Below the pieces are notes generated by a model that had not been told where the DNA came from, did no database searches, and saw only the letters and a list, made by a program, of their open reading frames with translations. Shown here in pieces: positions 12,254-24,799 of a stretch of 64,000 nt of DNA (position 1 is its first letter; each line of letters begins with the position of its first letter). Source of the DNA: Grammothele lineata (lineage: Eukaryota > Basidiomycota > Agaricomycetes > Polyporales > Polyporaceae). Position numbers and translations under genes: made by a program. The stretch is from assembly GCA_002150815.3 (NCBI GenBank), contig NDFF03000212.1, positions 51,385 to 115,384 of the forward strand, read 5' to 3'.

Positions 12254-13408
12254 GGCTATAGCTTTGGAATTGAGAGAGAAATGAAGTCGAGATGGGAGAA
12301 TCGACGCGTATATATGCGCTGGGGAGACCTTGGAGAGTGAATTATGGACGACAAAGTTCGGGAGTCTGACGAGCGTTGTGACATCATAGGTCTCCATGCA
12401 TCGACGCCGCGCGCCTACAGGCTACTACCGCCGCTGCTCGTGGCAGCTTACGTCGACCGTGACGGTCGACGTCTCTGCCGGATTCGCAACCGGCGACCTC
12501 GAGCTCTCTTGGTCAGCGTGTTAAGCTTGTGAGTAGAGAGCGAGCTGCGAGCAACGCTCGAGATCGCGTGTCTTGAGTATGACATAGTGCCAGTGAGGAA
12601 GCGCAGCTGAGAATACTGGGCCGTACTGCGGTGGATCTGCCCGCAGATGCTCCACCCCATCTGCGCCCGGATGGCGCACAGCAGGGAAGAGGCTAATTGA
12701 AGCCTATCCCGAGTCAGTGAACGTTCATGACAGGCTACAACCTCCAGATCGCCGCACTTACCACCGAGGTCCAACAAACAGTCAAGTCACTCTGGCAGCT
12801 TCAAGTTCACGCCTTCGCCGCGCTTCCCGGGCGGTGTCATTACTTACTTAATCATGCAAATGCCGTGTCGTACGAGAGGCGCACAGGCTACGTTTACCCA
12901 AACCCCGTGGGCTGTGCAGAGAAAGAATATAGCCGAAGGATGACCGACGGAGAGAGCTCGAGTGGCGGTCGTCAACGGCGCCGGCCAGGGGAGGGGCGGC
13001 GGGCGTCGGTGGCACTGGCAGCGCGGGGCAACCGCGGAATCGGCCGGAATGCTGGCAACGTGTCGGAATGTTGTGTACGCGTTGTTTGGCTGGCAACAGG
13101 CGTCAAGGAAATAAACGGTGCGAGCGGGCGTCTGCGGGCTCCCGTCGTTGATTTCGCTTGTCCCGCCTGCATATATCCCTGCCGACGCCCTCCGTCTGCC
13201 ATCTTTCTCTTCTTCCTCCGTCTCTCTCCTCCAAGAGTGCTCGTCCTTCTCTAGGACAAAAACCACGCCCTACGGCCTCGTCTCGACCGTACCTGTAATC
13301 CACCGCCCTGCTCCACGACCATCACGCTCGACATAACGCCCTTCTACCCGTACTGCTCTTAAGCTCTCAACCCTCTCCTCGGGTTCACGACATATCCCAC
13401 TAATCCTC
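12254..13408. other. intergenic with probable core promoter of the array's first gene
   Basis: About 1.15 kb. The right end carries a TATA-like CATATATCCC near 13167-13176 followed by a long CT-rich tract (13195-13250), a common fungal core-promoter arrangement for the plus-strand gene starting at 13409. The left part should be the 5' flank of the BLI-3-like gene. No gene is seen. Confidence 0.5.
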
Positions 13409-14321
13409 ATGGCCACGTTCTACTCTTCCTTCTTCTCCTCGGGCCTCCTCGCAAACGAGGGCCCACAACAAGTTCTTCCACGCACAGGCTCCCCGTCCAC
13501 ACCCCGGGCCACCCTCGCCTCGCTCCCGCCCATAGACACCACCCCAACCGGTCCTACCGCCAGTGCGCCCTCGACTCAGGCGACGCACGAGGCCTCCTCG
13601 ACCCTCCCCACCATCTCCGTCGCGCCCTCAGAATCTGCCCAGCCGCGCCTGCGCCGCCGCCGCTCCTCGCTCGCAGGCGCCAACTCGCCCCTCGCGCCGC
13701 TCAAGTCCTCGGGCCCCGTCCGGAATGCGACCGCCTCGGTTCAGCGCAGCCTCCGAGCGCGCTCCGGCTCCGACGCGAGCGTCATGTCCACCAGTTCCTT
13801 TACTCTGACTGGATTTGAGCCTGTCCCGGCTGCCCCGACGAGCAAGCCGATGGGGATCGTGGGTAGGCTGAGAAGCGGCAGTGTTGGGACCGCGTTGCGG
13901 TGAGTTCTATCTTGCGAGAGAATCTAACGTGAGGAACTGACGATCCGTTCCCCTTTTCCTCTACTTGTCTCGTAGCTCGCGCCGCGTCCTCCGCCGCATT
14001 GTCCCCTCCGGACCCGCTCCTCCCCCTCCGACCTCGCCCCTCCCCGAGGTTCCCCCTCTCCCGAACTCCGCCCCCGCACACGCCACCACGTACGCCTCGC
14101 GCCGCCCGCTCAGCCGTCGCATGCAGACGCTCGACAACTACGACCTCGTCTCGGGGGCGCCCTTTGGGGTCGACGCGGACGACGTGTGTGGGGCGGTGCC
14201 GTCGAGCCCCGCGTTGCCCGTCCCTGCGCGCCGGCATGGCGGTGGAGGGGAGAACGACGCGATGCAGGTGGACTACCCGAGTCCGGTTGACGGGGCTGCG
14301 TTTGAGTGGCGCAGCCGGTGA
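13409..14321 (+). CDS. Ser/Pro/Arg-rich uncharacterised protein, array copy 1 (intact)
   Basis: Two exons (intron 13900-13975, phase 2) give 278 residues. I do not recognise the family. The protein is low-complexity and probably disordered: a Ser/Thr/Pro-rich start, an RLRRRRSSLAG basic-serine motif resembling a basophilic kinase site, KSSGPVRNATASVQRSLR, and a second-exon core with RRPLSRRMQTLDNYDLVSG and a C-terminal AMQVDYPSP...FEWRSR. It follows a TATA/CT-rich promoter. The C-terminal part is the best conserved between array copies, including copies that are otherwise broken, which suggests it matters most. Confidence 0.65.
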
Positions 14322-14651
14322 AGTCCTCTCACGTTTTACGCGTGGTTTCCGCCCGCCTCTGGCGCTTCCCCTCTCTGAGGTGGGGAAGACGAAGGAGGTT
14401 GGGATAATGGTTCTGGTGTCGACATTTTCTCTTCGCTGTACATCTTGGGTGTGCTCCTGCGGAGTACTTGTCTACGCCCCTCGGGCCGCAGCGCGCCAGG
14501 CGGCGCTACTGCCTTCCTGTCCTTACCCGGTCCCGCCTTCTATCTCTCCCCAGTTACGTGTATTTCATTGAACGTTCCTCTTCTCTCTGCTATCTCATCT
14601 TTTCCCTCTGTTCTATGTTTGCGCCCTTCTTAAACATATATCCTCCTAATG

Positions 14652-14682
14652 CTAACGTCCGCCGCTCCCGCGCGGACGTTAG
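14652..14682. other. hairpin downstream of Ser/Pro/Arg-rich gene, copy 1
   Basis: An 11-bp perfect stem (14652-14662 with 14672-14682; CTAACGTCCGC / GCGGACGTTAG) closes a 9-nt loop, about 330 bases after the stop codon. The same position in units 2 and 3 keeps the stem and the 9-nt loop. It could act in the 3' UTR or near a poly(A) site; no function is known. Confidence 0.55.
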
Positions 14683-15751
14683 ACACGTCCCCGGGAGCGC
14701 CGCTTTCACACATACACCCATACGCCCATACACATACATTACTGTACAATTCCTTTTCTCGCGGCGAGAGACCGTCAGCCGCTTTTGCTCTGCACAGATC
14801 CCCCGCCTCTCCGCGGCCCCAGTCCGCGCGCATATATCTATATATCGCTTTCGAAAAACCCTCCCGTACCATATCCTACCTCACCTACGCCCCGGTCCTT
14901 GCGCCGTAGGGCGTATAGTTTGTGTACCGTATTTTGGTCTTGGTCGTAGACGTACGTACGCAGATGCTGGCGCAGCTTCCAGACGCGTGCGTCTTGCGCT
15001 CGGTGCTGCTGAATGATGAGATGAGATGCACATGAGTTTGGTGATGATGGCCGCACTTTCTCTGTAGTGCGTATGCCCCGACTTCTCACGCAACGTGCAA
15101 TGTTCAGCCCTCGAAACCCGAAGCTCGCGCGATGATTCTCAAGTGCATATAGTAGGCGATACGTGCGCCGCGCGAGGCTGCTTGCTCCCTCGCATGTAGT
15201 GTTGGACGTAGGTGAGTCGACCAAGCGTGCCCCGTGTGATGAACTAATGTACGCACATCGCAGGAAGTGAACTGGCGACGCTCTTGGCTCCGAAGTGAGC
15301 GAACTAGAATGAAATCACGACTCAGTGAACGTCGTTCAGGAACGCCAAGGGGTCAGCCTCGCCTCGTGTATGCGGCGACGCGTTTTGACATTCGCAGAAC
15401 CTGCGAAGTTACATATGGAGATCGTCCGGGTCCGATTCTCAGAGTACGTATACAGCGCGCAATTGTCTGATAAATATCTCGAAACCCTGTTCCATCGCGC
15501 CATCACAAACCAAGATGTCCGAGTGCACGATTCGAGAACGTCTCCCAACCCAACGTTTCCCTATGTCCAAAGTTCTCAGCCTTCCGCGGCGTACCATTCT
15601 ATAAGCCAGGAACGTGGATCAAGCTGTGTACATCTGCTCCTGGTGCGTTTTACGTCGTCTCCGAGCCCCTCTCGGTCGACCGTCGAAGCAGGGTCATCGA
15701 TAGGCAATATTTTACTGCCACCAGGCTGAACGAGTTGTCGATGGTACCTTG
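14683..15751. other. array spacer between the Ser/Pro/Arg-rich gene and the F-box gene, unit 1
   Basis: About 1.07 kb that recurs in each full unit. A plus-strand frame at 15325-15729 (134 codons) is open here but is not kept in frame in units 2 and 3, so it is probably not a gene. The segment around 15470-15600 is the best conserved part and is locally duplicated in unit 3. Confidence 0.5.
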
Positions 15752-17408
15752 TCAACCTCGTTCACTACAAGTTTTGACAGAGGAGCTACGCACCGTGGAC
15801 GAGCGCACGATATCATTCTCAACTGCAGGCTCTTCTACCCGGGGTGATGAAGAGTCCACGTGCTGTGAGGTAGATTTCGGTACATCCCAATTTTTTGTAT
15901 AGTCACTCGCTGATCCGGAGGGTGGGGTTGACAAAATGTGTGAGTTGAAGAGTGCTGAGAGCCTAAAACACCTAATGATTGACACAGCACTCACTGTCAA
16001 CTTGAAGTCCGAGTTTGAGTCGTCCTTCCCGTGATGCTGTAGGAAAGCGTGCTCCGATGTCTGATACTAGCTGTTGCCGCGTCTTCTCATCTTCTATACT
16101 CTTCGGAAGAAAAAATAAGTTGATTTTGATAGTTGTGTGAGGTTGACCTGCATGCTGTGGCATCAACTTGGGCGTGTTAAGAGAATGCGATGTGTTGTTA
16201 GAACAAACCAGAGCAGTGCTTTTCAAAATGTTGGCCCATTAGGTCCATGAAAGCAAGACTTTCGTCTCTTGAAATGTTGTTACGGTAAAAGGACACAGAT
16301 AAATTAATAATCCGCGACACTGGTGTAGACCTCCACGTGCTCAATACAGCACGAAGCAAGTCGAGGTGCGTGCGCTGTCCAACCTCCATAGAACTTATAT
16401 TGAGAGATGCGAGTGATGTGAAAGAATGTAAAGAGATAGCAGTTTCTGGTTCCCCTGTGACGGGATCGACTAGTAGTACAAGGATGAGCATCAGGGGAAG
16501 TGCGAGCTAGATTTTGACATGCCTGTAGCTGTGTCCTCCTGTGTACTAATTAAGTGAAAGAGCGTTGGTGAAATAAGATGACTGAGCTTGTCTCCGGGTA
16601 GCGCATTGAGCAACCTCTGGATTCCATAAGCGGCCAATCCATATAGCTGTTTGAAAGATAGGAAAGGTCATTTGGTATGTTCTTCCCCAAGAACAGAGCC
16701 AGCACATACTTCTAGTTTCTGCAGCATGGGGAGGAAGGTCGCCTTCTTGCGTGTCATGCATCCGGGAATGACTCCTAGCACATCCCATTTCACATCATTG
16801 CAGTCGAGTTCTTGCAATGCGCTGAAACAATTCAGAAATCTTGCGAAGTCTACGAAGCTTTCGAATCTTATTTCGTATATATAGAGGTGGGTCACTGAGG
16901 CAAATGTTGGAGAGTAGAGGTGGAGTGTGCGGGTAGGGAGTGGAAGATGTTTTTGCGGTTTGCAAGGCTGTTTTGTACTATGTTTAAGTTGATCCCAGGA
17001 GCGCCCGAGGTAAACGTGGGTAACTGGGAGCTGAGCTTGGCGTAGGTAGTACGGAAACCGTGTCAAGGGATTCCAGGGATAATAATAGACATTGCCTGTA
17101 CTGTCCGCTACACCAGCTGCGAGAGTTAGGTGATGGATGTTGGACCGAAAGGAAGGCACAGAAGTGAGAGTGTCAGCGAGTTTGGCAAGGGTTTCGAGTG
17201 AGTCCAGATCGATGGTCTGGAAGAGCCAAAACTGGGCGCGTGCGCGCCAGGCGGAACACACGAGGGCGCATTGCATGAGCGCACGCTGTCTTTCAGCGGA
17301 TGGGAAAGTCGGCCATCTCCAGTCAGACATGCCGAGGGCGTCGATGACGAGGAGACATATCTCGATGGGCAGTCGAGGAGAGGGGGGTAGGGGAGGGTCT
17401 TGGTCCAT
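15752..17408 (-). CDS. F-box protein, array copy 1
   Basis: Five exons (introns 16647-16709, 16470-16546, 16148-16208, 15910-15994) encode 456 residues. The N-terminus MDQDPPLPPSPRLPIEICLL leads into a basidiomycete F-box (about residues 13-60: LPIEICLLVIDAL ... CALVCSAWRARAQFWLF). Leu-rich segments follow (LETLAKLADTL, ALQELDCNDV, IQRLLNALPGDKLSHL), as in F-box/LRR-like substrate receptors of SCF ubiquitin ligases; the C-terminal tail is hydrophilic. A TGA at the end of the apparent first-exon frame lies inside intron 1 (GTATGT...AAACAG, phase 0), so the copy is not broken. The ATG is conserved in all three copies; a longer upstream frame is not. The substrate is unknown. Confidence 0.82.
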
Positions 17409-18354
17409 GCGTGGTCGAGATGTTGAGGAGGATAGGGACGGTAGTGGGACCTTGGGATAAGCGGCCGTCTTAAGGCTGATACGGCGGGCCACCATAAGGC
17501 AACCTGAAGGTGGTTCTTGAGCGCTTTGGTGTTCATCTAGTGCTCTGAGGCTGTTCGCCGTGGACCACGTTGCATGTCTTGAGTGAACCATTGTTGAAAG
17601 ATAATTGAATTACAGATAAGCATCAAGAATACCCGCATGTTGAGTCGATCAGGTGTGCTCGGAGCCGTGAAGGCACATCAAAAGTAATCCTATTGGCTGT
17701 CTAGATCTATAAACAAACTACTGTTCGACGTGCATATTCTTCAAGCCATACATCCTGCTATTCTCAGAGATCTTAGGTCGGCCTACGTACTCGATACTAA
17801 TTTTCAGCGCTCGTTACGGTCAAATGAGCCATCTCCGTCCACAGCCTGTGCAAACCCTAAGAAAGCACGACGCTCAAACGCTCATAAGAAGCATAGAATA
17901 GACGCAGGGACGCACAGCAATCCATATTCCTGTCCACACCTCCGCGTTGTCTTCCTCGCAATGAGCACCGCGAGACTTGGAGCATCTGACATACGCGTTG
18001 CGCATGTCGCGCCGCAGCGCCCAACATGCGCCCATCCTTCGGTGTACTCTGCGCGAAGCTGGAGCGTATAGCGCTACACTACCTGTCGTCAGAAGTAGCA
18101 TACAAGCTCGATAGGATGGAATACTCATGGGAAACCGGAGTTTGTGGGCGTGCAGCAGAAACGTTCCAAGGAGAGCCGCAAGAAGGTGCGCGTAAATGAG
18201 AGACGTGGGACAGTCGGAAGCTGCGAGAGTCAGAGCGGTATCGCAAATACACAGCCGGAGGCCTATGTGAAGCGGGGAAGGCTGTCCACATGAAAAGCTA
18301 CCTGTAGTCGGATTCCAGATAGGCCCTATCGTGAGCCCTTGATTGACCGGAGAA
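17409..18354. other. 5' flank of F-box copy 1 and conserved spacer
   Basis: Nearly 950 bases, conserved in part in units 2 and 3 (for example around 17830-17910). Both strands contain many stops. It should include the F-box promoter. I see no gene. Confidence 0.45.
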
Positions 18355-20009
18355 TCAAACGTACCTGGGTTCAGAGTATAGGGTAGTCCACCCGTATCTC
18401 TGCGTCGGTGCTGTGACAGATGTCAGAGAACGAGGATAACGAAACAGAGGATGAGAAGCGGGGGTATTGAACGCGACGGTCACGTTGCGTCCATTGGCAC
18501 GCTTGGCAATTGATGCAAGCGATGGCTTGCGCATGAACGAGTGGTCGACATAGGAAAAGGGCGCCTGCCCACTACCGGTCGCTCTGCGAAGGAATTTGTT
18601 GAGATATGGAGCGCATCGAACACGAACGCGCACGCTGAAGACGAACCGGAAGAGTGCGGCACGCGTAGGCGGGTGGACCGTCTGGGCCTGCTGTGCGCTC
18701 GAACGTTTCCCCAGCGAGACCATAGGTTGTTGAGAAAAGAGGCCTGCTTTCGTGGAACAAGAATGAGTGTTTGCAACGAAGCGTTCTGAGAAATTACCAG
18801 AAAGAAGTTCCTTACAGTCGTCCCCATCATCAAGTAGATCCGCGCCATTCTCGCCCCCGGCGAGCTCGCAGCACTCGCTTAAGGGACTACCGCACTCCCA
18901 GCGTACGACATCTGGTGGTTTCCACATCTTCAATGACGTACGAAACGCGGAGGGTGCTCATCGAGGGAGTGCGGGCCGCGGCATCTCGTTGTGGGCAGAG
19001 CACCACGTGGCCGCCGTATCGTGCTCCCAGCCGCACGCGATATTACCGCCCGCGAGTCGGCGTAGGTACTCGTGCTAACAGTCGTGCTTGTGCTTGATCT
19101 GCATGCGGTGGATGGGCGGTAGGCACGCAAAAAGGTAGTGCCGTACGCACCAGACATGGCTCGAGTTTCCCATGCAAATGGGCTAGCCGAAGCGCAATCT
19201 GGAACGAGTGAACCTCGTAGGGTACTCTACTAGCAATCATGGTGATAAAGGAATGACAGATCCGTCTATGCTTACCTGGGAAAGGCTCGTCGAACGTCCT
19301 GCAGAGCTCCCGAAGCTGGGCATGCGAGACGGTTGCGGAGACCTACTGTGTAGTGCCGACGGGAAAGAACAGTCGTCAATGACTGCGCACAAGTGATGTC
19401 GTCAGAGTCTGCGCACCTGGTATTCAGCGAACTCACGCGTTGTTCGTAGGCGAGGAGCGCAAACTGAGAATTTGTATCTGATGGTTCTCTGCGGCGTGCG
19501 CAGCTCAGGCCGTTGCACGACTGTAGTAAATATATCGAAGTTGCGTCAGTCACAAGTACTACAGACCATACGTAAGACGCTACCTTGTTTCCATTGAGGA
19601 GACTCCCATGGATGGCTGTTCCGTAGCCTGCACGTCACGCTAGATATGATGTGAGCAAACGAAGAAGATCAGTAGAATAAGTAAGTGGAAACGTGTCTGA
19701 TACCGTTCGTCGTTGACGCGCACCAGCACCTATCAGCTCAGCCAGTCAAAGGCGCCGTAATCAGCATACTACAAATTCGCCGCGGTCACGATTTGACGAC
19801 GGGGAAGGAGGCAGAGTGAGTCTCACGATGCTGTGGTAGCCTGGCCGTCCGATGAGGAGCGGCAACGGCCGAAAAGGCAAGCCAGATATGGAAATCGCGA
19901 TCAACTCCGAGCGGACCGGCGGCCGAGCAAGAGGTGATGCGTCTGCTCGTAGGCGCGCGTTGATCTCAACCCTCTCCTCCTCACCATGGTAAATCGTAGT
20001 ACTCCTCAT
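18355..20009 (-). other. possible minus-strand multi-exon gene or remnant, array unit 1
   Basis: No complete model could be built. The left part holds an open stretch of about 140 codons (18370-18800; contains VSLGKRSSAQQAQTV and ASHPLFRYPRSL) that is nearly identical and open in unit 3 but frame-shifted in unit 2. The right part (19400-19620) shows candidate exons with GTGAGT and GTAAGC donors. One of them differs between units by 9 and 12 bases, multiples of three, which hints at coding constraint. Other parts change frame between copies. This is either a fast-evolving gene or one decaying at different rates. The family is not recognised. Confidence 0.3.
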
Positions 20010-20079
20010 AGTGTTCAGTTCTGCCAGCTTGTTTCACTCAATCCCAGTCGACAGTGAGCGCCTCTCATGCGCACATACG

Positions 20080-20913
20080 CCTCGCTCGACCCAAGCTCGA
20101 ACCCTTGACCCTCGCCTGAGCTCGAGCTCCCGTCGGCGCCACTCCTAGTTCGGGTGCTAGCAGCAGCGCGCCCTCAACTTAGGCACCTTACGGGGCATCC
20201 TTGACTTTCCCTGTCGTCGCGCCCTCGGACTCGGCTCAGCCGCGCCTTTGCCTCCGCCACTCCTCGCTCGCAGGTACCAGCTCGCTCTTGGCGCCGCTCA
20301 AGTCCTCGGGTCCCGTCCGCAACGCGGCCGCCTCGGTCCAGCGCAACCTCTGGCTCCTACGCACAGCGTCATGTCCACCAGCTCGTCCACCCTCACCGGT
20401 CTCAAGCCTGTCCAGGCCGCCTCAGAGTCTGAAAGCAAGTTGACGAGGATCGTGAGTAGGCTGAGGAGTGGGAGTGTGGGGATGGCGTTGCGGTAAGCTA
20501 TCAACTCGAATAGAATCTGCACGAAAGAACTGACGACCCTCCCCTCTCCCCTCCCCGTACTACCTGGCAGATCGCACGGCATCCTCCACCGTATCAGTCC
20601 CTCTAGGCCCGCCCCACCCCCACCGACCTCGCCTCTCCCCGAGGTCCCCCCTTTTCCGAACTCTGTCCCCACGCATACAAGCACGTCTGCCTCGCGCCCG
20701 CCGCTCAGGCGATGCATACAGACGCTAGACAACTACGACCTCGTCTCGGGGGCGCCGTTCGGTGTCGACACGGACGACGTGTGCGGCGCGGTAACGTCAA
20801 GCCCTGCGTTGCCCGCCCCTGCGCGCCGGCATGGCGGTGGAGGGGAGAACGACGCGATGCAAGTGGACTACTGGAGTTCGGTTGACGGAGCTGCGTTTCA
20901 GTGGCGTAGCTAA
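20080..20913 (+). pseudogene. Ser/Pro/Arg-rich gene, array copy 2 (broken)
   Basis: Homologous to 13409-14321. The frame has an in-frame TAG near 20184 where copy 1 has CAG. It also carries a net deletion of about 10 bases near 20340-20370, between the conserved SGPVRNA and VMSTSS coding positions, that shifts the frame. The start-codon region is not preserved. The second half, with its RMQTLDNYDLVSG-like core and intron boundaries near 20493-20572, remains recognisable. It is probably non-functional. Confidence 0.65.
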
Positions 20914-21174
20914 TGACGCTTCCAGGTGCGTGCGCGTCAGCGTACTGCTTCCCGTATCGACATTTTCTCCTCGCTGTACATCTTGGGCCCGTGTGCTCCT
21001 GCGGGGCACTTATCATCACACGTCCCTGCTGCGCGCCATGCGGCGCCCTTACCCCTCTCTTCGTCCTCTCCCGGGTTCCGTGTACCCCATCTATTGTTCT
21101 TCGTTTCTCTGCCATGCTATCTCTTCTTCCCCCTGTTTCACGTCTGTTCCTCTTCAACGTATTCTCTCCTAATG

Positions 21175-21205
21175 CTAATGTGCGCTTCCCCGGAGCAGAT
21201 GTTAG
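21175..21205. other. hairpin, array copy 2 (weakened)
   Basis: Positional counterpart of the hairpin at 14652. Nine of eleven stem positions can still pair (two as G-U) around a 9-nt loop; two adjacent positions mismatch. Confidence 0.4.
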
Positions 21206-22257
21206 ACACGTCCCCGGGAGCGCCGTTTTCACGCATACACACATGTGCATACGCTACTGTACGATTTCTTTCTTTTTTGGGAGCGACCGTCGCCTGCCTT
21301 TACTCTGCACTGATCCCTCTCTCTTCGCGGCCCCAGCCCCCGCGCATATATCTATGTATCACATTCGAAATACCTCCCTTATCATACCACACGTACCGTA
21401 CCGTACCCCCGCTCCGGTTCTCCCTCGCGGTGCTATAGTTCGTGTACCGTGTTTTGGTCCATATCCGTAGATGTACGTACGCAGATGCAGACCCGCACTA
21501 TACGCCTTGCGCTCGGTGCTGCAGAGTGATGAGACGCGTATGAGTTTCTTGATGATAATACCTAGTCTACGTAGCGCGCCGCCCTCGACTTCTCAACGCG
21601 GTCAACGTTCAACGTTCAGCCCTCGAAACCCGAAGTTCGCGCGATGATCTTGAAGTGCATATGTGCGATGCGCGCGGCGCACGACTATTTGCTCTCTTGC
21701 ATGTGGCGTTGGACGTAGGTGAGTCGATCGAGCGTGCCCTGTGGGATGAACTAACGTACGTACATCGCAGGGAGTGAACTGGCGACGCTCTAGGCCCCGA
21801 AGTGAGCCAACTAGAACGAGATCACGACTCCGTGAAGGTCGCTCAGGATTGCCAAGAGGTCAGCCTCGCCCCGTGTATGCGGCGACGTGTTTCGACATTC
21901 GCGACACTTTCGAAGTTACATAGAGAGATCGTACGGGGCGGATTCTCAGAGTACGTATACTGCGTGCAATTGTCCGATAAATATCTCGAAACCTTGTTCC
22001 ATCGTTCCATCACAAACCAATATGTCCGAGTCCACGATTCGAGAACGTCTCACATCCAACGTTTCCCTACGTCCAAAGTTCTCAGCCTTCCGCGGCGTAC
22101 CATTCTACAAGCCAGACACCCGACTCAAGCTGTGTACATTCGCTCCTGGTGCGTTTTACGTCGTCTCTGGGGCCCTCTCGGACGACCGTCGAACCAGGGT
22201 CATCGATAGGCAATCTTTTACTGCTATCAGGCTGAACGAGTTGTCGATGGTACCTTG
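21206..22257. other. array spacer, unit 2
   Basis: Counterpart of 14683-15751. A short plus-strand frame at 22022-22261 (MSESTIRERL..., 79 codons) is open only in this copy; units 1 and 3 stop or shift early, so I do not call it a gene. Confidence 0.45.
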
Positions 22258-23901
22258 TTAGCCTTGTTCCTCACAAGCTCTGACAAAGGAACCACGCACC
22301 GTGGACGAGGGCATGATACCATTCTCAACCGCAGGCTCTTCTACCCGGGGCGGTGAAGAGTCGATGTGCTGTGAGGGAAATTCTGGTGCATACCAATCCC
22401 GTTCTCCATGTCTCGCTGCTCCGAAGGAGGCAGGTCGACAAAATGTGAGTCGAAGGGTGTTAAGAGCTTAAGATACCTAAAGTCTCAAACGACACTCACC
22501 GTCAAGTTTGAGTTCGAGTCGTCCTTCCCGTGATGCTGTAGGAAAGCGCGCTCCGATGTCTGACACCAGCTGTTGCCGCGTCTTCTCGTCTTCTATACTC
22601 TTCGGAAGACCGTAGATATTGATCTCGATAGTTGTGTGAGGTTGACCTGCATGCTGTGGCATCAACTTCGTCGTGTACAGAGAACGCGATGTGTTGTAAG
22701 AACGAACCAGAGCAGTGCTTCTCCATAAGCTGACCGATTTGGTCCATGAAAGCAAGACTGTCGTCTCTTGAAATGTTGCTACAGTCAAAGTATACAGACA
22801 ATTTAATAATCCGCGACACTGGTGTAGACCTCCACGTGCTCAATACAGCACGAAGCAAGTCAAGTTCCTTGCGCTGTCCATCCTCCATACAACCTATATC
22901 GAGAGATGTGAGTGATGTGAAAGAATGTAAAGAGATAGCATCTGCTGGTTCCCCTGTGACGGGATCGACTAGTAGTACAAGGATGAGTATCAGGGGAAGT
23001 GCGAGCCAGATTTTGACATGCCTGTAGCTGTGCCCTCCTTTGTACGAATTAAGTTAAAGAGTCCTGATAAAATAAGATGACTGAGCTTGTCTCCGGGTAG
23101 CGCATTGAGCAACCTCTGAATTCCATGAGCGTCCAAGTAACGTAGCTGTTTGAAAGACAAGAACAATAATTTGACATGTTCTTCCACAACAACAGAGTCA
23201 GAACATACATGTAGTTTCCGCAGCATGGGGAGGAAGGTCTCCTTCTTGCGTGTCATGCATCCGGGAATGACTCCTAGCACCTTCCATCCCACCAGTTCGC
23301 ACTTGAGTTCTTGCAATGCGCTGAAGCAATTCAGAAATCTTGCAAAGTCTACGAAACTTTCGAAACTTATGTAATAAATTCTGAGGGAGGTCACTGAGGC
23401 AAATGCTGGAGAGTAGAGGCGGAGTGTTCGGGTAGCAAGTGGAAGATGTTGCTGCGGTTTGCAAGGCTGTTTTTGATTACAACCCCAGGCGTAAAGGTCA
23501 AGGCGGGTAACTGATGGCAACTGAGATTGGCGGAGGTAGTACGGAAACCGTGTCAAGGGATTCCAGGGAAAATACACAACATCGTTTTTACTGTCCCCGT
23601 CAGCACCAGCTGCGAAGCGTAGGTGATGGATGTTGGACCGAAAGGAAGGCACAGAAGTGAGAGTGTTAGCGAGTTTGGCAAGGAATTCGAGTGATTTCAG
23701 ATCGATGGTCCGGAAGAGCCAAAACTGGGCGCGTGCGCGCCAGGCGGAACACACGAGGGCGCATTGCGCGAGCGCATGTTGTGTTTCGGCGAGTCGAGGA
23801 TGCCGCCATTGCGAGTCAGAGATGCCGAGAGCGTCGATGATGAGAAGACATATCTCGATTGGCAGTCGAGGAGAGGGGGGTAAGGGAGGGTCTTCATCCA
23901 T
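22258..23901 (-). CDS. F-box protein, array copy 2
   Basis: Five exons (introns 23146-23208, 22969-23045, 22647-22707, 22416-22499) encode 452 residues with the architecture of copy 1: N-terminal F-box (LPIEICLLIIDALG...ALVCSAWRARAQFWLF), Leu-rich middle, then the conserved KSIEDEKTRQQLVSDIGARF segment and a hydrophilic tail. Here the first intron has no stop codon and is 63 nt long, so its retention would add 21 codons without breaking the frame, unlike copies 1 and 3. Copy 2 is the most divergent in the Leu-rich part. It is likely a cytosolic or nuclear SCF substrate receptor; the substrate is unknown. Confidence 0.82.
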
Positions 23902-24799
23902 GCCTGGTCGAGATGTTGAGGATATATGGAGGGAGGGTAGGGTAGGTAGGGCCTCGGAACAAGAGCCGTTCTGAGGGAAAAACCAGCGGAAGATGGGCTT
24001 TTATGAGGTAGTCTGAGGGTAGCTCGGAAGCGCTTCTGCGTTCGTCTAGTATGCTGAGGCAGTCCATCACGGATAACGGTGAATATCGTGAGTGGATCAT
24101 CGTTGAATGATACTCGTGTTACAAAGAAGCATCGAAAGTACCCCCCAGATAAGTCGATCGGATGTGCTCGGGGCCGTGAAGGCAGATGAAAAGTAATCCT
24201 ATTGGAATATCTATATAAACGAATGAGACACCCACACTGTTCGATGTGGGTATTATTCCGGCCTTACATACTGTTACCCTTCGGGTTTTCAGGTTCAACT
24301 ATGTACGCAATACTCATTCCCATGAGCTGTCTCCGTCCACAGCCTGTGCAAACCCTAAAAAAGCATGACGCTCGAACGCTCATAAGAAGCATAGAATAGA
24401 CGCAGGGACGTGCAGCACGCCATATTCCTGTACATCCCTCCGCATCATCTCCGCTTGCCATAGACACCGCGAGCTTCGGAGCATCTGGCATACGCGTTGC
24501 GCAAGTCGCACCGCACTCCTCATCATCCGCCCATCTTTCGGTGTAATCTACGCGAATCTGGAGCGCATAGCGCTACACTACTTGTCGTCAGAAGTAGCAT
24601 TCAAGCGTGATAGGATGGGATACTCACAGAGAAACCGGAACTTGTGAATAGGTGGCCGAAACGTTCCAAGGAGAGCCGCAAGAAGCTGAGTGGAAATGAG
24701 AGACGTGAGATAGTCGGAAGCTGCGAGAGTTAAAGTGGCATCACATAGGTACAGGTGGAGGCCGTTATGAAGCGGGGAAGGCTGTCCACATTAAAAGCT
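23902..24799. other. 5' flank of F-box copy 2 and conserved spacer
   Basis: Counterpart of 17409-18354. The part next to the F-box ATG (about 23902-24230) is nearly identical to unit 3 (30492-30830) and clearly different from unit 1. No gene is seen. Confidence 0.45.

Noticed and set aside
15325..15729. 134-codon plus-strand frame in array unit 1
   Set aside because: Frame is not kept in units 2 and 3; indels are not multiples of three.
16668..17591. Longer F-box start (upstream ATG at 17591)
   Set aside because: The extra N-terminus is not conserved in copies 2 and 3, whereas MD(Q/E)DPPLPPSP is.
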